A program made the translations under genes and the position numbers. The notes beneath the pieces were generated by a model that worked only from the letters and a program-made list of their open reading frames with translations, did no database searches and had not been told where the DNA came from. From the NCBI GenBank assembly GCA_036245805.1, contig BTRK01000003.1, positions 19,743,292 to 19,807,291 on the forward strand: a DNA stretch of 64,000 nt, given 5' to 3'. Numbering within the stretch: the first letter of the stretch is position 1; each line of letters starts with the position of its first letter. Origin of the DNA: Pristionchus mayeri. Lineage: Eukaryota > Nematoda > Chromadorea > Rhabditida > Neodiplogasteridae. Below, piece by piece: positions 1 through 11,391 of this stretch.

Positions 1-150
1 ATTTTTTCTTACTTCCTTGAGACTTGTCTTTAATTTACTTTGCAATATTACCTTTCCACTTTGTACTCGCTTTTCTAAGTGCAAATTGTGTTTCTTATCC
101 GACCTAACATCCTCTACCTTATCCCCACCCTTCAGTTGTTCTCCTCTGGG
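1..150. other. Window edge, no gene assigned
   Basis: An acceptor-like TTCAG ends at 134, just before the first usable ATG of the next gene, so an upstream 5' UTR exon or a spliced-leader addition site may lie here. Nothing else is recognisable. Confidence 0.4.
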
Positions 151-3100
151 ATGGGCACAGCCACGGGATTGGCAGCGTGCGCCGTCGCCTCGCTCTTCTT
201 CGGATCCGTCTTCGTGCCCGTGAAGAGACACGACGCAGGCAATGGTGAGGGAGGGATAACGGTAGATGGGGATACGGTATTAAATGGAGGGGTACGGTGG
301 ATGGGTATACGGTAGGAAGGGACCAGTTATTGATTGGGATTTCAGTACTGAACCATTAGCTTTCCGTCAGAGAAACTGTTGAGGATGAAGCGATGATTCA
401 TCTGGACAAGCCTTATAAAAATATTCGTGTTGAGGGCTGGATGAAAATAGTTCTATCGTTGTAGAGATTGAGAATTAGGAGTGCGTGGCCGCCTACAGTA
501 GCCCTCTTACCGTAATCCCCCTCCTGGCAGGTCTTTTCGTGCAGTGGGTCATGTCGACGGGCATTCTGCTGATCGGGCTGACGGTGCACGCCTTCGAATC
601 CTTCCCGCCCTTCTACCCACTCGCAATGCTGGGAGGAGCATTCTGGAGCATCGGTGAGCAATATTATTGGCTATTCAGTGCAGAATTGTGATATCGAAAT
701 CATCCCCTCCTCAAATTTCGCAATAAGCGAGGGAAGGGGATTGCGATATCTCAATTCTGCTCCGAATTACCAACCCTAAGAGCAGCTCCGCTGGGCATCA
801 TTGTTGGCACCAGAAGGGCCCCTACGAATTCTGGGTCCCGCGAATCCCGGTTGTCTCTGCCTAGTTTTGAAACTAATCAGCAACATATTCTCAATTTGCT
901 TTTTCTCTATTCCACGTATATAGCCTATTCTAATTAATGAGTAGTGACTCAATACTCCTGCGCATATACTATAGATCTTTTATCTTTCTCTCTTCTCCAG
1001 GCAATGCGACAGCGGTGCCGATCATGGGCGAGCTGGGCATCGGCCTGGGAATGCTCGTGTGGGGACTCACCAACGTCCTGACCGGATGGGCATGCGGTGA
1101 GTATGGTAGATTACCGTAGTTTACTGTAGAGTACGGTATATATTACGGTGCACGAATGCGGGATCGTACTGTAACGATTAGTTATGATGGACTGGAATAT
1201 GATCAATTTCCTCGATCAGGCACCTTCGGTCTCTTCGGCACTACGGCTCACCCTCCCACGAACGTCTTCTTCAACGCCCTCGGACTGACGTGTGTGCTGG
1301 CAGGGTGAGTACGGTAGGGGAAGAGGTGCTGTAGAGAGGAAGTCAACGAGAGGAGCTTGGTGCAAAGGGAGAGAAGTTAATTGTATCTAATTGTAAAAGC
1401 TGAGACGTTTCGAATTGCCTTTAATAATGGTTTATCATATAACTAGGGGCGTTTTTTCAGTGGCGTGCTCTTCTCTCGTGTTCGGCCGACGCCGAAGGGC
1501 AGTGCAGGGCATCTGGAGGAAGAGTCCTTCCCCGTCGTCGATGAGGTGAGCTGTCGGTGGGAGGCGAAGCACTCGCGTGGGATCGTTAACATGTATAAAC
1601 TATTATAAACTAATAAAAGTTAGAGCATTTTTGCAGAATGCCGAGTTTAGATAGTTTGTATGTTCCTAATGGAACGGTGCTCTATATTCCATATTTTACG
1701 CAAAACATGATTATCGATTGATATGGGACACTATTACATCGATTCCCCCCTCTGTCAGGCGCATGAAGAAGATGCGCTGCTGCCGCCCCTGGACAGAGAG
1801 GGAGCAGCCAATTATATACAAGTGAAGGGACAACGAAGAGTTGTGTGAGTGGCGATCTTTGATCTTTGGGAAGCAGTTCATGAGAAGATATAGTCTGACA
1901 ACGAGCAATAAAAATGCTTTCAACATATCTAGAAACGTCGTTGGCAAAAATTCTGAACTTTGCATTTGATGAATCCTAGTTTCGATACGTGCCTTTAACT
2001 TCAATGGGCAATTTTAAAACGATCATAACTCGAAGCAGCCATAGTTAAAGTGATGATGATGTGAAGAATGTCTTATCCAAAATCCAAATGCAATTCTGTT
2101 CTCACAGAGCCTTCGTGGCTTCTCTGGTGGCGGGCGTCTTCTATGGCGTCACTTTCGTCCCAGTCATCTACATCCAGGACCACGTCGAGAAGGTCAGAAT
2201 CAGGGATGGCAATACTTACTAATCAAGTCGACTCGAATGAGCCTCATTATTGAAAATAAAGTCGTTTTACCGTTTTGTCGTCACTAGTGAGATTGATGAG
2301 GAATTGTTGAGTTTGATAGAGAGGTGGAATTGGAAAGTCGAAAAGTCAGACATGTTCAAAGCTGCGTGAAGCGAGAAAGTGATGAGAAGGAATTTGATAG
2401 ATTTTTAATTTTTCAATTCCTAATATCGATGCTCAGTTTTGAATGGTTGGCGAGAAACCCAATTAATTGCACTACCATTAAATAAGCTCTTATCAGAAGT
2501 GCATGATTTCACGTGATATTTCAAAACCGAGATGAGATGATTGAATTTCGCCATCACATATTGTAGCGTCTGTCGACACTAAAATATATGATGGCGAAAT
2601 CGAATTGGAAATGTGGTGGAACAATGAATAACCTTGTTCTAATACGCATTAAAAACATGTTTCAGCCTCATTTTAAGTATGCTCCTTCTGAAATGATACT
2701 TTCGCAGTTCAATCGAGTCTTTCTTTCGCAGTTCCCCGATGCTTCTCCAGCTGGTCTTCCGTACGTCTTCTCCCACTACTGCGGCATCTTCCTCACTTCC
2801 TCCGTCATCTTCATCGTCTACATTGCGGTGACCTGCAATAAGGTAAGGATGAAGCGAGAATCGACCTTGTTTGCCGGCACTGGAATTCGATAATCAACTC
2901 AGGAACGATAATGATCATGCAGTTCATCTTTCCTTCTCTTCAGTCTTACCACTCTATAGAAGAGAGAGATATGTATTTGCATGTCGATTAACACTTTTCT
3001 TCTAACTTAAATCTTCGCTTGATGACGAATCGGCGAATTAATTGATGTATCGAGCAATCGATTGCAGCCTCAAGTGAATCCGCTGATCGTCGGCCCCAGT

Positions 3101-3836
3101 CTGGCTGCGGGATTCATGTGGGGAATCGCCCAAGCTGCATGGTAGGCATTATTGATTGAAGGGGTTTGAATCGTAACTAATGATAACAATATGTATTTGC
3201 TAGTTTTTTTTTGTCGTTGGCGTTCAGAAGGCCTTTTGGAGCCCCCATTCATGATATTCTTTTGGAGATAGGATGTGGTACACGTTCAGCTACTTCGATT
3301 TAATTGTTCAAAAGCCTTCATCGCTCAATATAATCGTAGAAATTTTAAGAATGATGAAAATCCGGAATGACTATGGTCGTGCTGAAGCACAAATTTCCTG
3401 ACAACTCAGTTACATGAAAAATACTCGATTGCAGGTTCGTAGCGAACGAGAACCTCTCGCAGGCAGTCTCCTTCCCCATCATCGGAATGCTGCCAGGTCA
3501 CTTCGATCAATAGGGGTTGCATCCATGAATTGGTGATTAGTGAGTGCAGTCACTATCCGAATACGCTCGACTCGAAATTAAGTAATGCTTCTCGTATAAC
3601 TTGTTTTTTAGCCAGTGGTTAGTGGTTCCAAAAAAATTAGAATACGGACCGCGCGTGGATTGTTGCTAAAACTTTGGCTTCTGGTCAAAATAATATACGT
3701 GCTTTGAGGTGCCCTATCCGCCCTCTGGAGTGTCTTCTACTTCCGCGAGATTCGAGGAGCGAAGAATCTGAGGATTTTATCGATCGCCATCGGAGTGACT
3801 ACGGTAGGCGCGATCTTCGTGGGACTCTCCAAGTGA
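151..3836 (+). CDS. TMEM144-like multi-pass membrane protein (sugar-transporter-like fold)
   Basis: Eleven exons join in frame to 342 residues, close to the size of animal TMEM144: 151-244, 531-653, 1001-1096, 1220-1314, 1461-1545, 1759-1844, 2108-2192, 2732-2842, 3068-3141, 3435-3496 and 3719-3836. The protein is a chain of hydrophobic helices in two halves. The first half opens with the family motif LFFGSVFVPVK followed by FVQWV, and the second with GVFYGVTFVPV; an acidic loop (EESFPVVDEAHEEDALLPP) separates them. It ends in a weak helix (TTVGAIFVGLSK). The family is related to drug/metabolite and glucose-uptake carriers, but its substrate is not known. The last acceptor is TTTGAG rather than TTTCAG. 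The ATG at 151 was chosen because it follows a TTCAG site and starts exactly at the first helix. Confidence 0.88.
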
Positions 3837-4082
3837 TTCCCTGATATTGCTTGGGATTATTCTGAACTGATTTGAATGCACATTCCTTGTACATGAATTT
3901 TTGAATGAGATTTTATCGATGGGTATACCAAATTGTGATTTGTAGACCCGTATTATTATTTGAAAACAGAGAGTATGATTTTCGCATATTTCAAAGACCT
4001 TGCAATCGATTTACTAGGTTCGAAGTTGTGTCCATAAGCTGATAATGATTGTACAAATTTAGATATTGCACGATTCTAAGTT

Positions 4083-4088
4083 AATAAA
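4083..4088 (+). terminator. Polyadenylation signal AATAAA
   Basis: A canonical AATAAA lies about 245 bases past the stop of the TMEM144-like gene, with A/T-rich sequence after it, and is the most likely 3' end signal. Confidence 0.45.
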
Positions 4089-4404
4089 TTATATTATTCC
4101 GAAAGTGTAGAGATCAGAAGTTTTCGAAACAACATCTTATATACTTTATTATGCTCGTATAAACAATTTTTGCATATTTGAAAATTATAAAAACACAATC
4201 GAACAAGGAATGTTTTGGATCTGACAATTCATCGGTAAAGTGGTACCAGCTATAAAAAAGCTACAATTGAAATAATGAGCGGTGGTTTATAGCACATTGA
4301 TAGAGGATAATCTCCTGAGTTCGAGAACAGGGACCTAGTGAATTGCAGACTAGTCTAGAATACTAAGGTAGGTAAATTTCCGGGGACTATTGTAGGCTCC
4401 TGAA

Positions 4405-5762
4405 TCAGGGCGAGAGTCGGAACACGTGCCAATCGGGGCGGTCGGAGGCTCGCACGAAGTCGGCCGAGTCTGAAACGGTACTATAGTTACAGTAACGAAG
4501 GAAATGGTAGTTACAGTATGCCTGAATACCGTACCAGCAGGGGGTTTCTCGGTGCTGAAGCAGATCCGATCGTGCAGTCTGTCCGACTGGCCTTGCCAGA
4601 ACTCGAAGTAGCGCGGTCGCAGCAGCACACCGCCCCTGCAATCCAATTTTAGACGGAGCGAGCTTTTGGAAAGAGCAGAACACCATCTCGGGCTACTGTA
4701 GGAGGCTCACCACGTCGGCGGCTTGGAGGCCGCGGTCTCGCCCTGCGACGCCACCGCCTTCTCCAACTCGTGCTTGCGACGCTCGAGGTGCTGGAAGTAA
4801 TCGTTATGTCAAAAAATGGGGGTAAGAGACGTTTCGGAAATCGCACCACACACAACCCACTTCGCGATTAGGGATTACGGTAGACTGGGCGGAGGACTTT
4901 CCGCCGATGCGGGAGGAAATGGGACGCGAGTTCCAGTAGGCAACCGCCTGCTCATCTGGAATCCGCTCGACGACGCCCTCGACGCGCACCTGTGTTGAAA
5001 ATTCGATAGACGACGTTTCGGAGAATGCACCAAGCGTGACACCACGGCACCAACCTGACGGTGGAAGCGCGGCCAGTAGAAGAGGAGGGCCGCGTTCGGG
5101 TTGGCGGCCATTTGCGTACCCTGGATACGGTATGGGTTATAGATCTATCACAATATGAGGTATTGTATTCTTGAATTCACGCCGTTGTTCGAGCTTTCGG
5201 AAACGTCTCCCGTAGTTTTTTTTAACATGAGAACTGACCTTTCGACTGTCGTAATGGGTGAAGAAGGTGAATCCTTTGTCGTCGTAGGACTTGAGCAGCA
5301 CCATTCGCGAGGACGGGCGACCCTCACTGAAGGGGTACGGTAGATAGGTTCAGAAGGTCAGAAGCCCGGTCAGATAGATTACTCACGCCGAGACGGTGGA
5401 CACGGAGACGGCGTTGATCTCCTCGTAGGAGATCTCATCCTTGAGCACGGCTACCTCGCGGAACCTGCAACCTTCGCTCTTGTCGAAATTTTGACTTGCG
5501 ACGTTTGGTAAATCGCGGCACGCACCACACGTCGAAGAGCTTGAAGGGATCCTTGGTCGGTAGACTGTCCTCCAGCAGGTGCTGCTGATAGCCGTTGTAC
5601 GCCTTGCGCCAGGCTGCAAGACACTTTTTTCATCTCTCTCTTATCAGATTAAGATTAGGATTAGATTGATATTAGGCCAGATTAGGCGAGAGAGTGTGCT
5701 GGTACGAGAGAATCAGAGAAAGAGAGGGAGCACTCACCAGCAATGTCCATTGGCGTGTTCAT
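4405..5762 (-). CDS. pnpo: Pyridoxamine/pyridoxine 5'-phosphate oxidase
   Basis: This is the FMN enzyme that oxidises pyridoxamine- or pyridoxine-phosphate to pyridoxal-phosphate in vitamin B6 salvage. Nine exons (5738-5762, 5526-5613, 5387-5464, 5239-5326, 5055-5120, 4861-4989, 4711-4790, 4535-4635, 4405-4469) total exactly 720 bases, 239 residues, the normal size. In order the protein shows the [10 protein letters not shown] entry helix, the FMN-binding stretch [20 protein letters not shown] with THYDSRK, the [21 protein letters not shown] core, SRPISSRIG...QSTVIPNRE, and the dimer/PLP motif [12 protein letters not shown]. It ends in the usual RLSP. All key family motifs are intact. It lies tail to tail with the TMEM144-like gene. 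The first exon encodes only eight residues. Confidence 0.95.
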
Positions 5763-6847
5763 TCTTTGTGAGACGACCAGCAAACGAGAGGAGAGAGGGC
5801 GGAAAATGGTGGAGTTCTTCGCACTGAGAATTGACGATTTGAATGGAAACGTGCGAAATACGAGCTTTTTACTATGGAAATTGTCATTGTATTTTGTAGT
5901 CGACAGTGAAACGTGAGATTTTGATGACTAACTCGGCTAGAAAACGTGAGAAAGGTGATAAAAAGGGGAAAATTACAGCGATAAACTTGATACACACCGA
6001 CAAGAGAAAGAGGAACGCGTCGAAATGCGGGAAGTGAGGGGGAGAAGGGAAGAGATTGGAGGGGAGAGGTGGAGTGATGAGAGAGAGGAGAGAGAAGGGC
6101 AAGAGACAGACGACAAAATACCCGCTGGTAGTGCTCAAAGAGAGCGCGTATTAGTGATGGAAGAGCGAGAGAGGAAACACTTTCTTCGTTTCGCGTGCTC
6201 TCTCGTCTCTCTCACTGACTAGAGAATGGAGGAGTGCACGTCTCATTCGTCATCGCTCATCAGCCTTACTGAGTACTTCCTGAAGCAATCGAGGGAGAGA
6301 TGGCGTCATAAGAAGGCCCATCTTCCATAACTAGACGAGGAAAATAGATGAGGATTCTGTCTATTCCGCCTTAGGGCATAGAAACAAGGGAAGAATGAAC
6401 ACCCTGAGATGCACAGCCTACGGCACTGGATTGGATGAGAAATATGACGTCATGGCGTCTATGATAAAGCAAAGGCGGCATGACGACATAGTTCTCATCC
6501 GAACTAGTCCCCAGCCTACTTGAGGTTCTCCCCCCCCCCCCCCCCCCCATTATTCTTCCTATATTCAAGGGAATCATCGAGGGTGTGACCTCCGTATCAT
6601 CAATTATATCCCGGTGTTTGCCATTTAGTTTGTGTTTGTGTTTCGACCAATACTGTGAAACATCTTTATCGTCAGTTTTACTCGTTGATTCCCCAGTGGA
6701 CCTCCTCGAGGATGCTGTAGTCTTCGATCTCCGCCGGATCCTTGCAGTCCAGTGGTGTCTAGGGTCACTTGGTTTGTGTGTCTGATTCGACCATTACTGT
6801 GCGACAGCATTCAACGCTTCTCTCAATCAATCTTTATCGCCCCATAT
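5763..6847. other. Intergenic, purine-rich tract plus MITE
   Basis: Upstream of pnpo the plus strand carries GAGA-rich DNA (about 6018-6240), then a short inverted-repeat element (6424-6508) and a run of about 17 C at 6531-6548. I see no coding exon. Open frames here are low-complexity. Confidence 0.5.
6424..6508. mobile_element. MITE copy 1, CTAGGTCGG/TGACGTCA family
   Basis: A short palindromic element: CACTGGATTGGATGAGAA plus ATGACGTCAT on the left and the reverse complement (CATAGTTCTCATCCGAACTAG) on the right. The same ends occur at 7447, 36203, 49184 and 52342. No coding capacity. Confidence 0.75.
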
Positions 6848-8164
6848 TCAGACTCTAGTCCAATGGATCTCTTCGAGGATGCTGAAGTCTTCGATCTCAG
6901 CCGGATCCGTGCGGTATCCCTGAATGCCTGCACGAATGAATCGCACGTCATGGCCCTGAGCCTTCTTCATAGCGATGAGATTCTTCCAGTCGATCGGAGA
7001 TTGGCCGAAGAGAAGAAGTTCAGGGGCTCTATCGATCAGCGTCACGCTTCGACAGCTCTTCTCCAGGTCGGACAGGAATTCTTCTGAAAGTGCGCTTTAC
7101 AAAATAAATAGTGATATAGCACTAATTTGTAAACAAATTTTGATTCTGCATCCATTTTCTTCAGTAGAAGATCATTAAAAAATAAGGGATGTCTTCGCAA
7201 GAAGTCTCTCCTCATTCCTCCTCTCGTAGGTCAGAGTGGCGAGAGAGCACGCAGAATGAAGAGAGTCAGACCAATCCTAGGCAGAATGAGAACACTCACT
7301 GAGGTTGAGAGTGACTGCGGAAGGGCATGAGATGATGACGTTCTCGATTCCGAAGTGAGCGATGACGAAGAGAATGAGAGCGCTGCAATCACATGTTCAT
7401 TCTCACACTGGAACCGCCATTTACACCACTGCCCAATTCACTGATTCTAGGTCGGATGAGAACTATGACGTCATTTTGTCTTTGATATACCAATTTAGGT
7501 GATATACCACCTATGATAGATCAGTTTTGATATATCGAAAGCGGAATTACGTCATAGTTCTCATCCGACCTAGTGCAATTCACGACTGTGAATGAGAAAA
7601 GCGAGTGGAAGGGCAAGAGTGGAAATTAAAGTAAGGAATGATGTGTGATACTAAAGGAAAACATTGCTCATCATTCAAAGCATAGATAGTTCTGAACTTG
7701 CCTGTAGGGCGAGACGGAGAGGACCACGTGCGTAGACATTGCGAGTCTCGTGCACCTGCGAGGATCAGCTATGCGAATGTATTATAAATATGCACGCCAG
7801 TGACACGCCTCGCTTATCAATCACTATGCTGATTATTCACTTATTGAAGTGATGACAAAAAGCGTACATGTTTCACTATAAAGTCAGTTACTCACCCATT
7901 GATCGCGAGGGAAAGCGGGGCATGCACTGAGCGGGTGCTGCAGCCACGCAGTGTACAGCGAACGAATTTCCACAACGAATTCAATCTGAATCGGAAATGT
8001 TCGCTATATTAAACACCTAAATATACCACTCCGAGAATCGTGATGTACTCGAGAGTCGGAATAGTTAGGTCCTGAATAATCAATATAAATAAAACTTCAT
8101 CGGTACAACAATCATTGGCAAAAAAAGCGTTAAAATGGCCTCGAAACTAACAGGCATTTTGCGA
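6848..8164 (-). CDS. Unrecognised protein, tandem paralog 2 (shorter 5' end)
   Basis: I do not recognise this family. The last exon (6848-7083) encodes EEFLSDLEKS... then ELLLFGQSPIDWKNLIAMKK and QGHDVRFIRAGIQGY, ending HWTRV. It is clearly homologous to the last exon of the neighbouring gene at 8406. Further homologous exons lie near 7300-7382 (ALILFVIAHFGIENVIISCP), 7702-7754, about 7905-7990 and about 8024-8075. A GC donor (CAG|GCAAGT) ends the VHETRNVY exon, as in the paralog. The N-terminal transmembrane exon of the paralog is not visible here: only an ATG-CCT stub near 8160 and unrelated sequence, so this copy may be truncated at its 5' end. A MITE sits in an intron (7447-7573). Confidence 0.5.
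7447..7573. mobile_element. MITE copy 2, most complete member
   Basis: 127 bases bounded by perfect CTAGGTCGGATGAGAACTAT and its complement, each followed inward by the palindrome TGACGTCA or its one-base variant (TTACGTCA on the right). The centre is A/T-rich (GATATACC repeats). It lies in an intron of the tandem paralog. No open frame. Confidence 0.85.
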
Positions 8165-8405
8165 AAGACGACCGGATAGCGAGGAGTACAAGAGAAGGAA
8201 TGGAAGGGAATTAAAGTTATTGGGTGGAGAGAAGAGACAAAATAGTAAAAATGGCATTAAAAAATGGAGATGAAGCCAACTCTAGACCTTGTATGGCCAT
8301 AACTATCAAACTACTGAAATTCGGTGTCATTCGCTTAGTTTATGCGTAAGTTCATCATTCATACTATGCAAAGCAATCAAGGCATCTTAAAGCACTGTTT
8401 ATCGT

Positions 8406-9880
8406 TCACTCCAGTCCCCAATGCACCTCTTCGATAATTGAGTAGTCCTCGATCTGAGTCGGATCAGAGGAGTACTCCTTGATGCCGGCACGAATGAATC
8501 GCACGTCGTATCCCTGAGCCTTCTTCATAGCGATTAGATTCTTCCAGAAGATGGGCGATTGCCCAAACAGGAGAAGCTCGGGGCACTTGTCCATTAGCGT
8601 GACGCTGAGGCAGATCTTGTCGAGACTCGCGAGGAATTCTTCTGAAATTTGTTACAAAAATATGGATCCTTCATTCTCTTTGTTTATTGTGGATGAACAT
8701 TGGTGGAATTTGGGATGGCTTCGCAAGATGCTGTCGTCACTCTTCCCTGTTCAGACTGGCGAGAGATGAGCAGAATGAGAGAATCACTTCTTGCGAGGCC
8801 ATTCCTAGTCCAAATGCAAGCACTCACTGATGTTGAGGGAGACCATGGAGGGAGAAGAGATGACGATTGCCTTGATGGAGAACTCATGAACGATGGCGAG
8901 CATCGCCGATCTGGAATCGCATGCTCAGTATCGCATGGGGACTTTCCATTTGTTGGGACAGTCCAGTCCACGAGAGAACGTGGAGTGGATGTTGCCTTTT
9001 TGATAAACAACAATGGAGATAGGAAATGAAAGTAAGCAATTGAAAAGATACAAAAAATCAGAAAAAAAGTTTATTATGTATGAAATCTCACCCCAGGACA
9101 TCGTCCAGTGCGTGCAAATCACAGAAGAAAGTGACCCTTCCGACTCGAACTTGTTTGAGGAGCGTAGTCACCATATCACGGTGGGATCTCAACACGGAGA
9201 TGGGAATTGCCAGCTTGTTGATTCGTCCGGCCAGAAACTGAAGGAAGACATTTTCGTCCAAGAGTAGATGGAAACTTGCCTTCACTGCTTGAAGGATGGG
9301 AGCACTCACGTAGATATGGTGAGTCTCGAGTACCTGCAAAGGCCAGCAATGTAAAGGTATACATGACTGAGCAACGTCACGCTAATCAATCATTATGGTC
9401 ATTATCTGCTTGTTGATATGATAGATATTTGAAAACATGATAGATAATAACTAACCCATTGATTGCGAGGGAAGAGAGGGCGGAGGGGATGCTTCAGCCA
9501 CACCTCGTACTTCGCCCGAACGTCCATGAAGACTACTTGCTAAATCGGAAATTTCCACTATTTTTCTTGACAAAAAAAATTTAAAAAATTACCGATCCTC
9601 TGAGAGTGAGATACTCGATTGTGGGCAGTGGAGTAGTCAGGACCTGAATAATAAAAATAAAACTATAATTATAATTACAATACCGTCCGGGACTCTAGAG
9701 TCCACTCCGCTACTTTCAGGACGACATTGAGGCAGAGAAGGATCACGTAGAGAATCCACGTTGTGTAATCCCACTCCCTTCTCAGCGATCTACCAGGCTT
9801 CATGGCAGGCGATTTCTGAAGAGAAGTAAAAATAAATGATACAAAAGTTTGTGAAGGGTCTCGAAACTAACAACATCCAT
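8406..9880 (-). CDS. Unrecognised protein with one N-terminal membrane helix, tandem paralog 1
   Basis: Exons read by eye: 9872-9880 (MDV), 9684-9815, 9593-9643, 9456-9539, a VLETHHIY exon ending with a GC donor (about 9304-9333), a middle exon near 9140-9235 (FLAGRINKLAIPISVLRSHR), about 8845-8930 (MLAIVHEFSIKAIVISSPS) and 8406-8643, stop at 8406. The second exon holds one hydrophobic helix (WILYVILLCLNVVLKV), so the product is probably membrane-anchored. The C-terminal motif ELLLFGQSP..WKNLIAMKKAQGYDVRFIRAGI is shared almost unchanged with the gene downstream, so the pair arose by tandem duplication. I know no domain name for it. The link between the VLETHHIY and MLAIV exons is not fully resolved. 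Confidence 0.6.
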
Positions 9881-11391
9881 TGCGAGGGAGGCGACCGATT
9901 AGGGAGAGGGGAATGGGTAGAAATGAAATGAAACGAAAATGATTGGACAAAGTGGAGGAGTGGAGCAAAAGAAGTAAAAATCGCAGTCGAGGGAGAAAGA
10001 TGAAGCCTACAAAATGCACATCTTCTATGGGCATAACTGTCTAGCGGTTGATTCTCCATTCCTTCCATCTTTGTCCATTGGAACAAGGGAATCCTGAACT
10101 TTACCTGATGTGGATTATGCGATTTTATGATTCGAATCTTGACACTTCAAGAGCATCAAAGAGGGATTAGGTTATTATCGATTGCATTTCCTTCCACACG
10201 AGAGCCAAAGATATCATTCTCAAGAATTTTCACAATAGGTTAGGACGTTATCCTAAGGTGATCGTCCAATGCCATCGAAGCATGCAATAATCGTTTCATT
10301 GGCTACGACTACTCTTTCCATTCTCCCTATTATCCTGCCTGGCAGAGACCGCGAGAGAGCACGCGATATGCGGAGAGCGCAGAGGCAGTAACTGCTATTC
10401 GAGAGGTGAAAGGGAGAGGATGTTTGCGAATTTCACACGGGAACGTGTAGTGGCCGTGGGGAGGGCTACACGAGGCTTCCAACGTTACGATTGAGCGTCA
10501 GAGATCAATCTGTTGACCCCTGCCCCCTATGATCCCCTTTTCCCTTCACCTTCCCGTTTCCGGGCAACACTTAGTCGCAATTGTCGAATATAGTCTAATC
10601 GCATAAGTCTCTTGTGGAATCGTGACCAATTCGGCGATTTCGAGCGTTTCTGTTTCTTAGGATGGCGAGAGGGGTGCTAATCGATCTTCTCTTTCTGATC
10701 ATTTGTGCCTACAGTGATTGTTTTGCTGGTTGACTTTCTCATTCCAACCTCGTCCTTCCTTTCTCTAACTCCTGTAGTGGATTGACTCATCACGAACAAA
10801 AGTGAGCGGACAATCCGATTTCGAGCGCGCCCTTTTCGGTAACTTCGCATGATCAAACTTTCGATTTCGGATTTCGATTTCTTCACATCTGTCAGTCTGT
10901 CCGAGAGGATGTATCCCAATTTCCATGTTTTGAACGTATAGTGCGTTGATTGTCACTTATTTTAATTCGATGATTCACACTCGGGTGTGATCCTGTTATT
11001 TTGGCGACCTAGTGTTCCTCATTGACGTTCGGCACTCAACTCATTCCCTAGTGAGTTGAGTTGCCTTCCGAAATTCACAAAGATTGCACATCCATTTCAC
11101 ATAGAAAGTTCCGCTTGTTCTTTCCTGTGGTGATCTGGTTAAACTGTAGGTTTTCGTAAACGAGCATAGGATAATCGCGGGTTTTCGTTTGAATCTCGTC
11201 GCGGGCACAGGTTGGATGTTCATAATCCCTCCCCCCCCCCCCCACTTTCATGGTTCGATACCCTATAAATTGGAATTGAGAGATGGCTTACGAAAGATTT
11301 TCAGAGCATGGCGAGCGTACTATGCCGTTGTTCTGTGCACTTTCTCATTTGTTCTGTTTCAAGTTTTCGAAATGTCCCAATTACAGTAATC
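9881..11391. other. Intergenic, no gene recognised
   Basis: About 1.5 kb without a convincing exon chain. It holds the presumed promoter of the minus-strand gene at 8406-9880, scattered short frames with no good splice pattern, and a run of 14 to 17 C near 11228-11243. Confidence 0.4.

Noticed and set aside
10677..10956. Two overlapping minus-strand open frames in the 10 kb gap
   Set aside because: No splice-site pattern, no recognisable motif and no partner exons.
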